Notes: generated from the sequence alone by a model not told the origin. DNA of 64,000 nt from Yoonia sp. G8-12 (GCF_038443675.1 NZ_CP151762.1:2666001-2730000), one strand, 5' to 3'; positions 53,693-63,327 are shown, counted from the first letter of the stretch. Made by a program: numbers and translations.

Positions 53693-54760
53693 GTGGCCGT
53701 CACCCGTGAAACAGTTCTAGAGATCCTCAAAACGATTGAAGACCCCATCAGCGGCACATCCATCGCCGAGGCAGGGATCGTCAAAGCGTTGACCGTGCAA
53801 GACGGCGCTGTGCGCTTTGTGATGGAGGTCAGCGGTAGCCATGCAGAGGCCTACACCGCGATCAAAGAGGCCGCCGAAACCCAGATCAAGGCGCTGGATG
53901 GTGTGGCCTCTGTGTCGGTCGTGATGACCGCACACAGCACGCCCGCCGCACCGCCTGATTTGAAACCACAACGTGGCGGCGCACCTGCGGGGCCTGAGAA
54001 GATCCCCGGTGTGGATCGCATCATCGCGGTGGCATCGGGCAAGGGCGGTGTGGGCAAATCCACGATTTCCGCGAACCTTGCTTGTGCGCTGGCCGCCGAA
54101 GGGCGGCGCGTTGGGCTTTTGGACGCCGATGTTTATGGCCCCAGTCAGCCACGGATGCTGGGCGTGTCGGGCAGGCCTGCGTCGCCTGACGGCAAAACAA
54201 TTCTGCCGATGCGCAACTACGGTGTGACCATGATGTCGCTGGGTCTGATGGCAAATGAGGATCAGGCGGTTGTCTGGCGGGGTCCGATGCTGATGGGCGC
54301 GTTGCAACAGATGCTGACCCAAGTGCAATGGGGCGCGCTTGATGTACTGATCGTCGACCTGCCGCCGGGCACCGGTGACGTGCAGATGACGCTGGCACAA
54401 AAATCGCACCTGAACGGCGCAATCATCGTATCCACACCGCAGGACATTGCCTTGCTCGATGCGCGCAAGGGCATTGATATGTTCAACCAGCTTGGCACGC
54501 CGCTGATCGGGATGATCGAAAATATGTCGACACATATTTGCTCTGCCTGCGGGCATGAAGAACATATGTTCGGCCATGGTGGCGTTGCAAAAGAAGCCGA
54601 AAAGCTGGGCGTTCCTCTGCTGGCAGAAATCCCGCTGCATATTGATATCCGCCTTGCGGCAGATGGCGGCGCACCGATTGTGGTGTCCAAGCCTGACAGC
54701 AGCCAAGCGGCCGCGTTCCGTCAAGTGGCCCGCGACCTGATTGCCAAAGGTCACGCATGA
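53693..54760 (+). CDS. apbC: Mrp/NBP35-family ATP-binding Fe-S carrier (ApbC)
   Basis: 355 aa, GTG start. N-terminal MIP18/DUF59 domain (1-80), a linker, then a P-loop ATPase with SGKGGVGKSTISANLACAL (Walker Lys122) and the Cys pair in HICSACGHEEHM that carries the 4Fe-4S cluster between subunits. Delivers clusters to target proteins; here the neighbours are Fe-S and molybdoenzyme parts. Stop overlaps the start of the ligase-like gene (ATGA at 54757-54760). Confidence 0.9.
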   Translation: MAVTRETVLEILKTIEDPISGTSIAEAGIVKALTVQDGAVRFVMEVSGSHAEAYTAIKEAAETQIKALDGVASVSVVMTAHSTPAAPPDLKPQRGGAPAGPEKIPGVDRIIAVASGKGGVGKSTISANLACALAAEGRRVGLLDADVYGPSQPRMLGVSGRPASPDGKTILPMRNYGVTMMSLGLMANEDQAVVWRGPMLMGALQQMLTQVQWGALDVLIVDLPPGTGDVQMTLAQKSHLNGAIIVSTPQDIALLDARKGIDMFNQLGTPLIGMIENMSTHICSACGHEEHMFGHGGVAKEAEKLGVPLLAEIPLHIDIRLAADGGAPIVVSKPDSSQAAAFRQVARDLIAKGHA

Positions 54761-55457
54761 ACGCTCCGTCGTTTCCACCCCTCTTCACGGGGCAGGATGC
54801 GGCAGGGGGGATCCCTTTGCGCTTGCTTGCGCGACGGCCGAGGCGGGGTGTGATGCAGGTATCGTGATTTATGATCTTGCGCCGGATCGTTTGCGGGCGG
54901 CTATCGTTTTTGCACCCGATGTCCCCTTGGCTAAAGCAGTAGTCATGCTGCCCATCTGCGGTGTTGGCTTTCAGAACGCCCTTGGCGCATTGGCCCCACC
55001 CGAGGTCAGCGTGCATCTGGGTTGGGACGGCACGATTTACGTCAACGGTGGGCGCTGCGGCACGTTCCAGATGGCAGCCCCCGGCCAGCCACAAGATGAA
55101 CCCGATTGGCTCGTCATCGCCCTTGAACTTGCCCTTTGGCCGCCCAGCGAAGACACTGGCCTGACGCCAGATGAAACAGCGCTCTATGCAGAAGGCTGCG
55201 CCGAGGTGGATGCGGTCACCCTGCTCGAATCCTGGGTGCGACACATGTTGGTTGGCATCAACACATGGGCAGACACCGGCACGGCGACGCTCCACCGCGA
55301 ATGGAGCGGCCTTGCGCATGGACTAGAGGGCGAAATCACGGTCAAAGGTCAGACCGGTACCTACACCGGACTGGATGAAGACCTTGGCCTTTTGCTTAAG
55401 ATCGCAGACAAGATACAAATGGTTCCACTGACCGAAACCCTGACGAGGCCCACATGA
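54757..55457 (+). pseudogene. Biotin/lipoate-protein ligase family-like protein (DUF4444 type), frameshifted
   Basis: Start ATG 54757 gives MNAPSFPPLFTGQDAAGG, after which the frame leads quickly to a stop; the main frame (DPFALACATAEAGCDAGIVIY... to 55457) takes over. A seventh G in the run of six at 54805-54810 would join the two as ...AAGGDPFALAC. The rest is open for 200 codons and reads as the family: HLGWDGTIYVNGGRCGTFQ and SWVRHMLVGINTWADTG. In the unshifted frame it is an intact 234-residue protein. Probably a sequencing error in a G run. Position between ApbC and DUF6505 is the standard one in this locus. Confidence 0.8.
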
Positions 55458-55945
55458 AACTTGCCCGTGCCATTCATTTTGACGAAAGCGATTCCCGCGT
55501 ATTCCATAATCCTGCGCGCACGGGTGAATGGTGCATTTCGGGCGGGTTCGAATTCTCGAACTGGAGCGAGGCGGACTTGATGGGCAAAGCCAAGCAGGCC
55601 TTTTCCAATGGCTGGATGGGCTGCGAAACCTTTGGACGCGTCAGCTTTGTTGCAGTGACACAAATTGAGGCGCAGGAAAGAGACGCCATTGCAGGCCTGC
55701 TGGCGCGGCATTTTGTCGATATCTACGGCGCGCCCTCACTTGAAGCGGCGCGCGCTGTGGCCTTGGAAGAGATCGACCAAATGGCCGAGCTTTGCGCCGA
55801 CCATGACCCCAACACGCTATTGACTGTGGCGCGCGAGTTGACAGAGGCCGGCGTAAGAGAAACCTATCGCGTGATTGAACCACAAGACGCGGATCTCACG
55901 CAGTTTGCTGTGCACGGCTCACTGGATGAGCCGCACACGCATTAG
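55454..55945 (+). CDS. DUF6505 family protein
   Basis: 163 aa, start overlapping the preceding stop by 4 bases. Starts MKLARAIHFDESDSRVFHNP, with EWCISGGFEFSNW and VDIYGAPSLEAARAVALEE. Last gene of the plus-strand accessory operon. Known only from fdh-linked loci in this group; role unknown. It meets tupA tail to tail with 20 bases between and no clear terminator. Confidence 0.8.
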   Translation: MKLARAIHFDESDSRVFHNPARTGEWCISGGFEFSNWSEADLMGKAKQAFSNGWMGCETFGRVSFVAVTQIEAQERDAIAGLLARHFVDIYGAPSLEAARAVALEEIDQMAELCADHDPNTLLTVARELTEAGVRETYRVIEPQDADLTQFAVHGSLDEPHTH

Positions 55946-55965
55946 TGCTTAGTTTCTGGCATTGA

Positions 55966-56769
55966 TCACTCTGGCGTGGCGTTAAACACAAAGAGTTTCT
56001 CGCCGTTGATCGCGTATTCGTCGATCAGAGCCGCTGCACGCGGACTTGTCAGCCAAGTTTCCACCGCCATCGCCAGATCGTTGCGCACGTTTGCGTTCTT
56101 GGACGGATCGACCGGAAGATAGGCGTATTGGTTAAAGAGAACCGGATCACCAGAGTAGAGCAGCGCCAGGTCCGCCTTGTTGGCAAAATTCAGCCAGCTC
56201 GCCCGATCAGACAGAATGTAAGCCTCCATTGCGGCGGCGGTGTTCAACGCCTGCCCCATGCCCGCACCCACAGGGCGATACCATCCATCAAAACCTTCAA
56301 CATTTAGCCCCGCTGCCGCCCAAACCGACAGTTCTGCCTTATGCGTACCACTGTCATCACCACGACTGACGAAAGGTGCGGCGGTATCAGCGATCCGTTG
56401 CAATGCACCGGCAGCACTTTGCGCACTGGCAATGCCGGCGGGATCTGCCGCGGGGCCAATCAGAACAAAATCGTTGTACATAATTTCACGCCGGTGCGTG
56501 CCGTGGCCGGCGGCGACGAACGCCTCTTCAGCGGGGCGCGAATGGACCAACACAGCATCGACATCGCCCGCCTCACCCAGCCGCAGCGCCTGACCAGTGC
56601 CAACGACGAGAAGTTGCACATCAAGATCAAGGTCTTCCTTGATCGCAGGCAACAGGACCTCGGCAAGGCCTGAGCTATCAAAGGACGTCGTTACCGCCAT
56701 CCGCATCTCTTCCGCCACAGATGTCGTGGCCCAGACCGCCACCACACATGCAAGAATACTCTTCATCAT
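55966..56769 (-). CDS. tupA: Tungstate ABC transporter substrate-binding protein (TupA)
   Basis: 267 aa. Signal peptide 1-19 (...VWATTSVA). The TTSFDSSGL segment after the signal, SRGDDSGTHKAEL and LSDRASWLNF are the marks of TupA/WtpA-like oxyanion binders and differ from ModA. Delivers tungstate (or molybdate) to TupB/C. Start overlaps the ATPase stop (ATGA at 56766-56769). The tungstate preference is from family recognition; metal identity is unproven. Confidence 0.88.
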   Translation of the reverse strand: MMKSILACVVAVWATTSVAEEMRMAVTTSFDSSGLAEVLLPAIKEDLDLDVQLLVVGTGQALRLGEAGDVDAVLVHSRPAEEAFVAAGHGTHRREIMYNDFVLIGPAADPAGIASAQSAAGALQRIADTAAPFVSRGDDSGTHKAELSVWAAAGLNVEGFDGWYRPVGAGMGQALNTAAAMEAYILSDRASWLNFANKADLALLYSGDPVLFNQYAYLPVDPSKNANVRNDLAMAVETWLTSPRAAALIDEYAINGEKLFVFNATPE

Positions 56770-57470
56770 GTCACAATATCTCCTCTTAGAAACGCGGCCA
56801 GTTCTTTGGTTTGTGGACGCGTAAATGCAACCTCTGCATTGCTGACATCATGGACTTTGCCATGCAACATAAAGACCAGATCCCGCGCAAGGCGGCGTGC
56901 CTGCCCCATGTCGTGCGTGGACATCACTAGGCGTGTTCCGGCGGCAGACGTTTCTTGCAAAAGCGCCTCAATCTCGCGTGTGGTATGGCCATCCAGATTG
57001 GCGCACGGCTCATCCAGAAACAGGACCTGCGGCTTGCGAATAAGGGCGCGCGCGATGGCAAGTTTCTGCCGCTCACCTCCGGAAAGGCGCGTCGCGGGGC
57101 TATTGCCGCGATTACCAAGACCGATCCGGTTCAGCCAATAGGCCACCTTTTCGGTAATCTCGGGTTTTGGTGCTTTCAAAAGCCGCAAAGGATAGGCGAG
57201 ATTTTCGGCCGCCGAACGCCGCAAGACGATGGGCGACTGAAAGACAAAGGCATGCTGCGCGGGATCATCGTACTGCCATGTGACAGTCCCGCTCGTCACC
57301 CGCTCAATCCCGTGCATCACGCGCAAAAGCGTAGTTTTCCCCGCACCATTCGGCCCGATGATCATCGTTGGCCCACCCGCATCAAGCACAAGGTCCGTCG
57401 GGCCGATCACAACCTTACCCCTACGGCGCACCAGTACTTGGTTGAGGGTGAGCGGAAACATCTGTGTCAC
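56766..57470 (-). CDS. tupC: Tungstate ABC transporter ATP-binding protein (TupC)
   Basis: 234 aa. Walker A GPNGAGKTTLLRV, Q-loop FVFQSPIVLRRSAAENL, signature LSGGERQKLAIARAL, Walker B VLFLDEPCANLD. No C-terminal TOBE domain, unlike ModC, in agreement with the Tup type. Overlaps both neighbours by 4 bases. Confidence 0.9.
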   Translation of the reverse strand: MTQMFPLTLNQVLVRRRGKVVIGPTDLVLDAGGPTMIIGPNGAGKTTLLRVMHGIERVTSGTVTWQYDDPAQHAFVFQSPIVLRRSAAENLAYPLRLLKAPKPEITEKVAYWLNRIGLGNRGNSPATRLSGGERQKLAIARALIRKPQVLFLDEPCANLDGHTTREIEALLQETSAAGTRLVMSTHDMGQARRLARDLVFMLHGKVHDVSNAEVAFTRPQTKELAAFLRGDIVT

Positions 57471-58171
57471 CAGCGCCCCTCCCGCTCGGTCTGCGACAAG
57501 GTATGGATCGCAAGGTTTACAAAGATCGCAAGGCCAATGAGGACAAAGCCAAGCCCAAGCGCCAGCGCAAAATCCCCCTTACCGGTTTCCAGCGCGATGG
57601 CGGTGGTCAGCACGCGGGTCACGTTGTCAATATTGCCACCGACGATCATGATCGCACCCACCTCACCAATCGCGCGGCCGAATCCGGCAAGTGCGGCGGT
57701 CAGCAAATTGCGCCGCCCGTCCCAGATCAGCGTCAAAATCCGCTGCCTTTTTGAGGTGTTCAGCGAGATCAGCAGGTCATGGTATTCGGCCCATAATTCA
57801 CGCATGGATTGGTGGGCGATAGAAGCAATGACCGGCGTGATGATGATGACTTGCGCGATGATCATCGCCGTGGGCGTAAACAGCAGGTCAAGCACACCAA
57901 AAGGGCCAGAGCGCGACAGCAGGATATAAACGACCAAACCGACAACGACAGGCGGCAAGCCCATCAAAGCGTTGATAAGCGAAATAACAAAGCGGCGGTA
58001 GCGGAACCGTTGCACCGCAAGGAATGTGCCCAATGGGACCGCAATCACGGAAGCAATCACCAGCGCGGTCAGCGTAACGCGGAGCGAGCGCAAACTGATG
58101 TCCCAAAGTTCGGCGTCGAATGTCACGACCAGCCAGAATGCCGCTTTGAGGCCCTCAAGAATTTCAACCAT
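57467..58171 (-). CDS. tupB: Tungstate ABC transporter permease (TupB)
   Basis: 234 aa, five or six membrane helices, coupling loop SLNTSKRQRILTLIWDGRRNLLTAALAGFGRAIGEVG. First gene of tupBCA. The downstream orientation places the operon end to end with the fdh accessory genes. Confidence 0.9.
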   Translation of the reverse strand: MVEILEGLKAAFWLVVTFDAELWDISLRSLRVTLTALVIASVIAVPLGTFLAVQRFRYRRFVISLINALMGLPPVVVGLVVYILLSRSGPFGVLDLLFTPTAMIIAQVIIITPVIASIAHQSMRELWAEYHDLLISLNTSKRQRILTLIWDGRRNLLTAALAGFGRAIGEVGAIMIVGGNIDNVTRVLTTAIALETGKGDFALALGLGFVLIGLAIFVNLAIHTLSQTEREGRW

Positions 58172-58556
58172 GGAAGCGGTGCACTTGCTCTGTTGTTCGG
58201 GCGGTCAAAGTCCTGTTTTCAGGCCGGAAAGACAAGTCTCAATCAGGCCTGAAGACGGTCAACAAGACAAAATTTCTTGCACTTCATGCAACGAAAGCCG
58301 CCGTTCAGACACCTTTATCCGCGAAGTCACCATTGCGAATAGTCCATTCTATGCGTTTCGCGATATCGGACCATGCTGTGTGAAGCAGCACAACCCGTTA
58401 CATTTAATAGACTAATTTTGAATTGGTCACGAACAATGATGGATCTTGGAGATGCAGATGCGAACCATAGGGCCGGATGTTCTAGAACCTAGACAAATGC
58501 CTGCACCACAGCATTGTGTGCCATTTGATCGCGGCAGGGCCCAAGAAGCGGGTGCT
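58172..58556. other. Intergenic region upstream of tupBCA
   Basis: 385 bases between tupB start and the end of the GST gene. AT-rich patches around 58395-58435 could hold the tup promoter. I see no ModE-like palindrome and no RNA gene. Confidence 0.5.
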
Positions 58557-59288
58557 CTAGTCGCCTGTCTTTCCCTGAGGCTTCAATGACGCAGCCGATT
58601 GGTTGAACAGGACAGTGTTGTTGTCGGCCCGATGCCGCCCTTTGTTTTGTTCGGACTTATGCAGATCAATGGCGCGTTGCACTGCCGGGCGTTCCTTGAT
58701 GCGCGACCGCCAGTCAGCGACGCGGGGAAAGGCCGCAAGCGAAGCCCCCAGCGGTTTGGCGATGAAGGCCCATGGAAAGGCAAGCATATCGGCAATGGAA
58801 TAGTCCCCGAGCAGGTAGTCGCGCTTTTCAAGACGGTTTTCCAGCACACCAAGGTTGCGGTCGTATTCGCCAAGGTAGCGTTTAAACCCATAGGTTCGTT
58901 CGTCCTCTGGGGCGTAGTTGCGAAAGTGGCTAAGCTGACCGCCCATCGGCCCTTGGTTGCCGACCTGCCAGAACAGCCATTCCATAAGCTCTTTGCGCCC
59001 GCGCAGATCGCCTTTATGCGGCGCGAACTGTCCGGTTTTGTCCGCGAGATAAAGCAGGATCGCACCGGATTCAAAGACTGTCACCGGATCATCGCCCCAA
59101 GCCGCTTCCGGCGCGTGATCCACAATGGCGGGCATCTTGGCGTTGGGACTGATCTTAAGAAAATCAGGCGAGAATTGATCGCCTTTGCCAAGCTGCATCA
59201 GGATAGGACGGTACGCGAGCCCGGTTTCCTCAAGCATGATGGCGGCCTTCCAGCCGTTGGGTGTGGGTGCGAAGTAAAGGTCGATCAT
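58557..59288 (-). CDS. Glutathione S-transferase family protein
   Basis: 243 aa. Thioredoxin-like N-terminal domain (MIDLYFAPTPNGWKAAIMLEETG..., cis-Pro in NAKMPAIVD, then VFESGAILLYLADKTG) and helical C-terminal domain. The FESGAI box is that of YfcG-type disulfide-bond reductases, and more typical than the copy at 10997. A hydrophilic C-terminal tail of about 30 residues (HKSEQNKGRHRADNN...) is longer than usual. Its ATG overlaps the stop of the CoA-transferase gene, so the two are coupled. Confidence 0.88.
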   Translation of the reverse strand: MIDLYFAPTPNGWKAAIMLEETGLAYRPILMQLGKGDQFSPDFLKISPNAKMPAIVDHAPEAAWGDDPVTVFESGAILLYLADKTGQFAPHKGDLRGRKELMEWLFWQVGNQGPMGGQLSHFRNYAPEDERTYGFKRYLGEYDRNLGVLENRLEKRDYLLGDYSIADMLAFPWAFIAKPLGASLAAFPRVADWRSRIKERPAVQRAIDLHKSEQNKGRHRADNNTVLFNQSAASLKPQGKTGD

Positions 59289-60499
59289 TGCGGGGTGTCC
59301 TGCGTGTCCGTTGCTATGCCGTGGGCGATCATCTTGGCGATGGTCTCAGGATCGTAGCCCGCCTGTATCAGAACCGCGCATGTGTCCTCGCCCAGTCGCC
59401 GCGCGGATGTCGGGGGATCGGTCGGTGTCGTCGAAAAACGGGCCGGCGTGCGGGCCTGACGGACACGGCCCGCCTGCGGGTGATCGTTTTCTATCACCGC
59501 TCCGTTGGCCTGCACCTGTGGGTGCTTATAAACCTGATCACGCGTGAGCACCGGCGCGCAAGGCACGTCCTGCGCACCAAGACGTTGCATCCAGTTCTCA
59601 GTGGTGTCTGCTAGCAGCGCCTCCTGCGTTAGTTCCAGTCGGGCAGGTTTGTTTTCTTCTCGGGCTGCGACCGTGGCAAAGCGAGGGTCCCTGAGCCAGT
59701 CAGGCCGCCCCACCGCGGCGGACAGACCCGCCCAAGTGCTGTCGGTATGCGCCGAAACGGCCATCCAGCCATCTGCAGTCTGATAGATAAGTTCGACAAA
59801 GCTCTGTGCGTCGGCGCTCCGTTTCGGTGCGACCTCGTCGCCCACAAAGGTATAGCCCGCCATGTCCGAGCTCCACAAAAACGCGAGCACTGTGTCGAGC
59901 ATGGAAATCTGCACATGGCTGCCTTTGCCTGTGCGGCTGCGGGCAAACAAAGCGGCGGTCATCGCCTGCGCGGTCTGGATCGCCGTCAGCTTGTCCGGCA
60001 AGATCGTACGAACCAGACGCGGCCTTGCCGCATCAGCGCCGCCCTGCACACTTGCCAGCCCCGACAAGGCCTGGATCAGCGGATCATAGACCGGCTTGCG
60101 TGCCCACTCACCTTCGAACCCGAAGCCTGCGATCGAAGTATAGATGATGTCCGGGCGCACCGCGCGCACAGCGTCCTCGCCCAGCCCGATTCTCTCCGCG
60201 ACACCGGGGCGGAAGTTTTGTACGAAGACATCCGCGCTTTCGCACAGTCGCAGAACGGCTGCGACCCCAAGCGGGTCCTTCAGATTGAGCGTGACCGACT
60301 TTTTCCCACGGTTGTTGTTGAGGAAAGACGCCGAAAACCCGCCCCGCCGTCCCGTGACTTGCCGGCTGTGATCCCCACCTGCGGGGTGTTCGATCTTGAT
60401 CACTTCGGCACCCTGATCGGCCAGTGTCATTGTGGCCAGCGGGCCTGAGATCATCGTGGTCAGATCAATGACCCGAATTCCGTGTAAGGGGCCTGGCAT
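59285..60499 (-). CDS. CaiB/BaiF family CoA-transferase
   Basis: 404 aa type III CoA-transferase. Seen are GIRVIDLTTMISGPLATMTLADQGAEVIKIE, NNRGKKSVTLNLKDP, VFVQNFRPGVAERIGLG, and the catalytic Asp in PVYDPLIQALSG. Moves CoA from an acyl-CoA to a carboxylic acid. Acid substrate unknown. Stop overlaps the start of the GST. No start conflict: ATG 60499 is the first in frame. Confidence 0.9.
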   Translation of the reverse strand: MPGPLHGIRVIDLTTMISGPLATMTLADQGAEVIKIEHPAGGDHSRQVTGRRGGFSASFLNNNRGKKSVTLNLKDPLGVAAVLRLCESADVFVQNFRPGVAERIGLGEDAVRAVRPDIIYTSIAGFGFEGEWARKPVYDPLIQALSGLASVQGGADAARPRLVRTILPDKLTAIQTAQAMTAALFARSRTGKGSHVQISMLDTVLAFLWSSDMAGYTFVGDEVAPKRSADAQSFVELIYQTADGWMAVSAHTDSTWAGLSAAVGRPDWLRDPRFATVAAREENKPARLELTQEALLADTTENWMQRLGAQDVPCAPVLTRDQVYKHPQVQANGAVIENDHPQAGRVRQARTPARFSTTPTDPPTSARRLGEDTCAVLIQAGYDPETIAKMIAHGIATDTQDTPQ

Positions 60500-60794
60500 C
60501 AGGTCAGTCTCCGGTTGGGATGGGTGGCGAAACCGACGGCATGTGCCACAAAGGGGGTGTTTACTGAACCCTTACTCTTTCAATTCTGACGTATGGATGC
60601 AAACCAAGATATTGCATCGGCAAAAACCGCAAAGACCCGGAAGATTGGCGGACCAGTGAAACGGACTAGCGGGCCGTCTACCGCCTTGTTTGAATAGAAC
60701 GTGGCCGACGTTTTGGTCAGCTGGCGCAAAATTTGGATAACCTGAGGTGTTCTGACCTGTTCCTGCATTCACATTAATCCGATATTGCAACCTA
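60500..60794. other. Divergent intergenic region CoA-transferase/antiporter
   Basis: 295 bases, no RNA gene, terminator or clear operator seen. It should hold two promoters. Confidence 0.5.
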
Positions 60795-63311
60795 ATGGAT
60801 ATCGTTATCGTCTCTGCGGTCATCGCATCGCTATTCCTTGTCATCGGTGCGGCAGAACCGCTGGCGGCGCGTCTGCGACTGCCATTCAGCGTTATCCTCG
60901 CAATTCTGGGCATCCTCATCGGGTCCGGTGCGATTTTCTTTCTGCGGACCGAACTGACGGATGCGCTTAATCCTGTTGCGGAAGCGATCCTTGGACTGCC
61001 GATCAGATCCAACGTTTTTCTTTATGTTTTCCTGCCCACGCTGCTGTTTCAGGCGACGCTGGGCATGAATCTGCGCCGGATGATTGATGATTGGGTGCCG
61101 ATCATGGTTTTGGCGGTCGTTGCGGTGGTCGTGGCGACGCTCAGTGTCGGTTACGCACTCTTCTGGGTCAGTGCCTTGCCTTTGGCTGCCTGTTTGCTGA
61201 TCGGTGCAATCGTCTCGACCACTGATCCATCGGCGGTTGTGTCGATTTTTCGGTCGATATCCGCGCCACGCCGTTTGTCGCGGATCATCGAGGGCGAAAG
61301 CCTGCTGAATGATGCGGCGGCTATCGCTCTTTTCGGTCTGTTTATGGGCTTTGTGATGCTGGGTGTGCCAGACCCCAAACTGGGCGAAGCGTTAAGGCAG
61401 TTTCCAGTTCTGATTGCTGGGGGCGCTGTGACCGGTTGGCTGGCAGCACGCGTGACCATCTGGCTCATGGCGCTGTTCAGAGCGCACGAACTGGCGATGA
61501 TATCTGTCTGCGTCGCCTTGCCGTATCTTGCCTATATCGGGTCTGAACAGATCGTCGGTGCATCGGGTGTGATCGCCGTAGTCGCGGCGGGGCTGACGCT
61601 AAATCTCTCAGGGCCAGGCCGGTTGCCGCCACAGGCATGGACCAATTTGGGCGAAGTCTGGAACCTGCTGGCGCATTGGGCGGGCGCATTGATCTTTATC
61701 CTTGCCGCACTGCTTATCCCGCGCCTGTTGGAAGGTGTCCAGATCAGCGATTTCATCCTGATCGGTGTGGTTATCGTCGCGGCACTTGCCGCCCGTGCAG
61801 TCGTACTTTTCGGTTTGCTGCCGCTTCTCACGCTGATACGCGTTTCACCCCATGTCGAGCGGCCTTATCGCACGGCTATCCTCTGGGGCGGACTGCGGGG
61901 GGCGGTCACACTGGCGCTGGCGCTGGCGGTGACCGAAAGCCTGCGTGTGCCAGTAGAGGTCAAGCGCTTGGTTGGTATTCTCGCCACTGGCTTTACCTTG
62001 TTCACGCTCTTGGTCCAGGGCACGACGCTGCGCCTTGTAATCGGTCGCCTCGGGCTTGATCGCCTTTCCCCGATTGATGAGGCCATGTCGCGGCAAGTGG
62101 TCGCCGTTGCCCTGCAAAACGTGCGCGAGGATGTTGCCCGCACAACGGATGCCTATGCGCTGACGCACGACGTTGTGCGATCAGAGGCCAAAGCGTTTGG
62201 AGAGAGGTTGGAAAAGGTCGTCAGAGCAACCGAAGATATTGATGATATCCTTGATCGCGACCGGATCACACTGGGGCTTATCGCGCTTGCGGGTTTTGAA
62301 CGCGATACGATCTTGGCGCGGGTCCGCGAACGTACGATCTCGGCACGGATGGCTGAACAAATCCTGCTGGATGCTGACCGTTTGATCGAAGGGGCGCGGG
62401 CGGGCGGGCGCAACGGCTACCAACGGGCGGCACGCAAGTCCGTCGCCTACGGACGCGGCTTTCGTGCTGCAGGTCTGCTTCATAGCAGATTGGGCATATC
62501 AGCCCCGCTGGTGCGCATTACCGCAGACCGTTTCGAGCTTTTGTTGTCGCAAAGGTTAACTTTGCGCGATCTCGGCGCCTTTATCGAGGGACGCATCAAC
62601 CGTATCCACGGACGAAGGGTTGCCGACCTTTTGCTTGAATTGCTGGCACGACGGATCGAGATCGTGGAAACCGCGCTTGATGGTCTGCGGCTGCAATACC
62701 CCGGTTATGCAGAGGAGCTTGAACGCCGGTTCATCCGCCGCACGGCACTGCGGCTGGAAGAACGCGAATACACGGCCATGCGCGAAGACGGACTGATCGG
62801 GGCAGAGGTTCACACCTCTTTGCTACAAGACCTTGGTGCGCGCCGCGCGCTGGCAGAGGACCGCCCGACACTTGATATTGCGGTGCAGCGATTTGAGCTT
62901 GTCCGGCAATTTCCGTTGTTTGCAGATATGGACGACAAGACCGTCCGACAGCTTGGTCGCGCGCTCAAGACACAATACGTCAACGCCGGCAGCATCGTTG
63001 TCAGCAAAGATGGACCCGCAAAAGGCGTCTATTTCATCGCCTCCGGCGCGGTCGAGCTCGAAAGCGCAGGGCAGACATGGCGTCTGGGGCGTGGCGAAAT
63101 GTTCGGTCAGATCGCGATCCTGACGAAGAACGCGCGCCGCGCTGAAGTCCGCGCAATTGCCCCGACGACCCTTCTGGTGCTGGATGTCGCACGGTTCAGG
63201 TCCCTCCTGAAAAGGAGCGTTGCCTTAAGAGACGCGGTCCGCGCGAGCGCAGAACAGCGGGGGATTGACCCAGATGCCCTGTTGTCCGACAAAACCGGCA
63301 GTATTTCCTGA
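60795..63311 (+). CDS. CPA1-type sodium/proton antiporter with C-terminal cyclic-nucleotide-binding-like domain
   Basis: 838 aa. Residues 1-410 form about 12 membrane helices with the CPA1 marks STTDPSAVVSIFRS and IEGESLLNDAAAIALFGLF (Asn-Asp of the ion site). A cytoplasmic helical region follows (410-690). Residues about 697-810 are a cNMP-binding-type barrel: FPLFADMDDKTVRQLGRAL, VYFIASGAVELES, GEMFGQIAIL. The canonical FGE is FGQ here and the PR(T/A)A motif is ARRAE, so nucleotide binding is uncertain. Exchanger probably tuned by this domain. Start ATG 60795 has no strong ribosome binding site. Confidence 0.88.
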   Translation: MDIVIVSAVIASLFLVIGAAEPLAARLRLPFSVILAILGILIGSGAIFFLRTELTDALNPVAEAILGLPIRSNVFLYVFLPTLLFQATLGMNLRRMIDDWVPIMVLAVVAVVVATLSVGYALFWVSALPLAACLLIGAIVSTTDPSAVVSIFRSISAPRRLSRIIEGESLLNDAAAIALFGLFMGFVMLGVPDPKLGEALRQFPVLIAGGAVTGWLAARVTIWLMALFRAHELAMISVCVALPYLAYIGSEQIVGASGVIAVVAAGLTLNLSGPGRLPPQAWTNLGEVWNLLAHWAGALIFILAALLIPRLLEGVQISDFILIGVVIVAALAARAVVLFGLLPLLTLIRVSPHVERPYRTAILWGGLRGAVTLALALAVTESLRVPVEVKRLVGILATGFTLFTLLVQGTTLRLVIGRLGLDRLSPIDEAMSRQVVAVALQNVREDVARTTDAYALTHDVVRSEAKAFGERLEKVVRATEDIDDILDRDRITLGLIALAGFERDTILARVRERTISARMAEQILLDADRLIEGARAGGRNGYQRAARKSVAYGRGFRAAGLLHSRLGISAPLVRITADRFELLLSQRLTLRDLGAFIEGRINRIHGRRVADLLLELLARRIEIVETALDGLRLQYPGYAEELERRFIRRTALRLEEREYTAMREDGLIGAEVHTSLLQDLGARRALAEDRPTLDIAVQRFELVRQFPLFADMDDKTVRQLGRALKTQYVNAGSIVVSKDGPAKGVYFIASGAVELESAGQTWRLGRGEMFGQIAILTKNARRAEVRAIAPTTLLVLDVARFRSLLKRSVALRDAVRASAEQRGIDPDALLSDKTGSIS

Positions 63312-63327
63312 TCGTGTAATGAAACTC

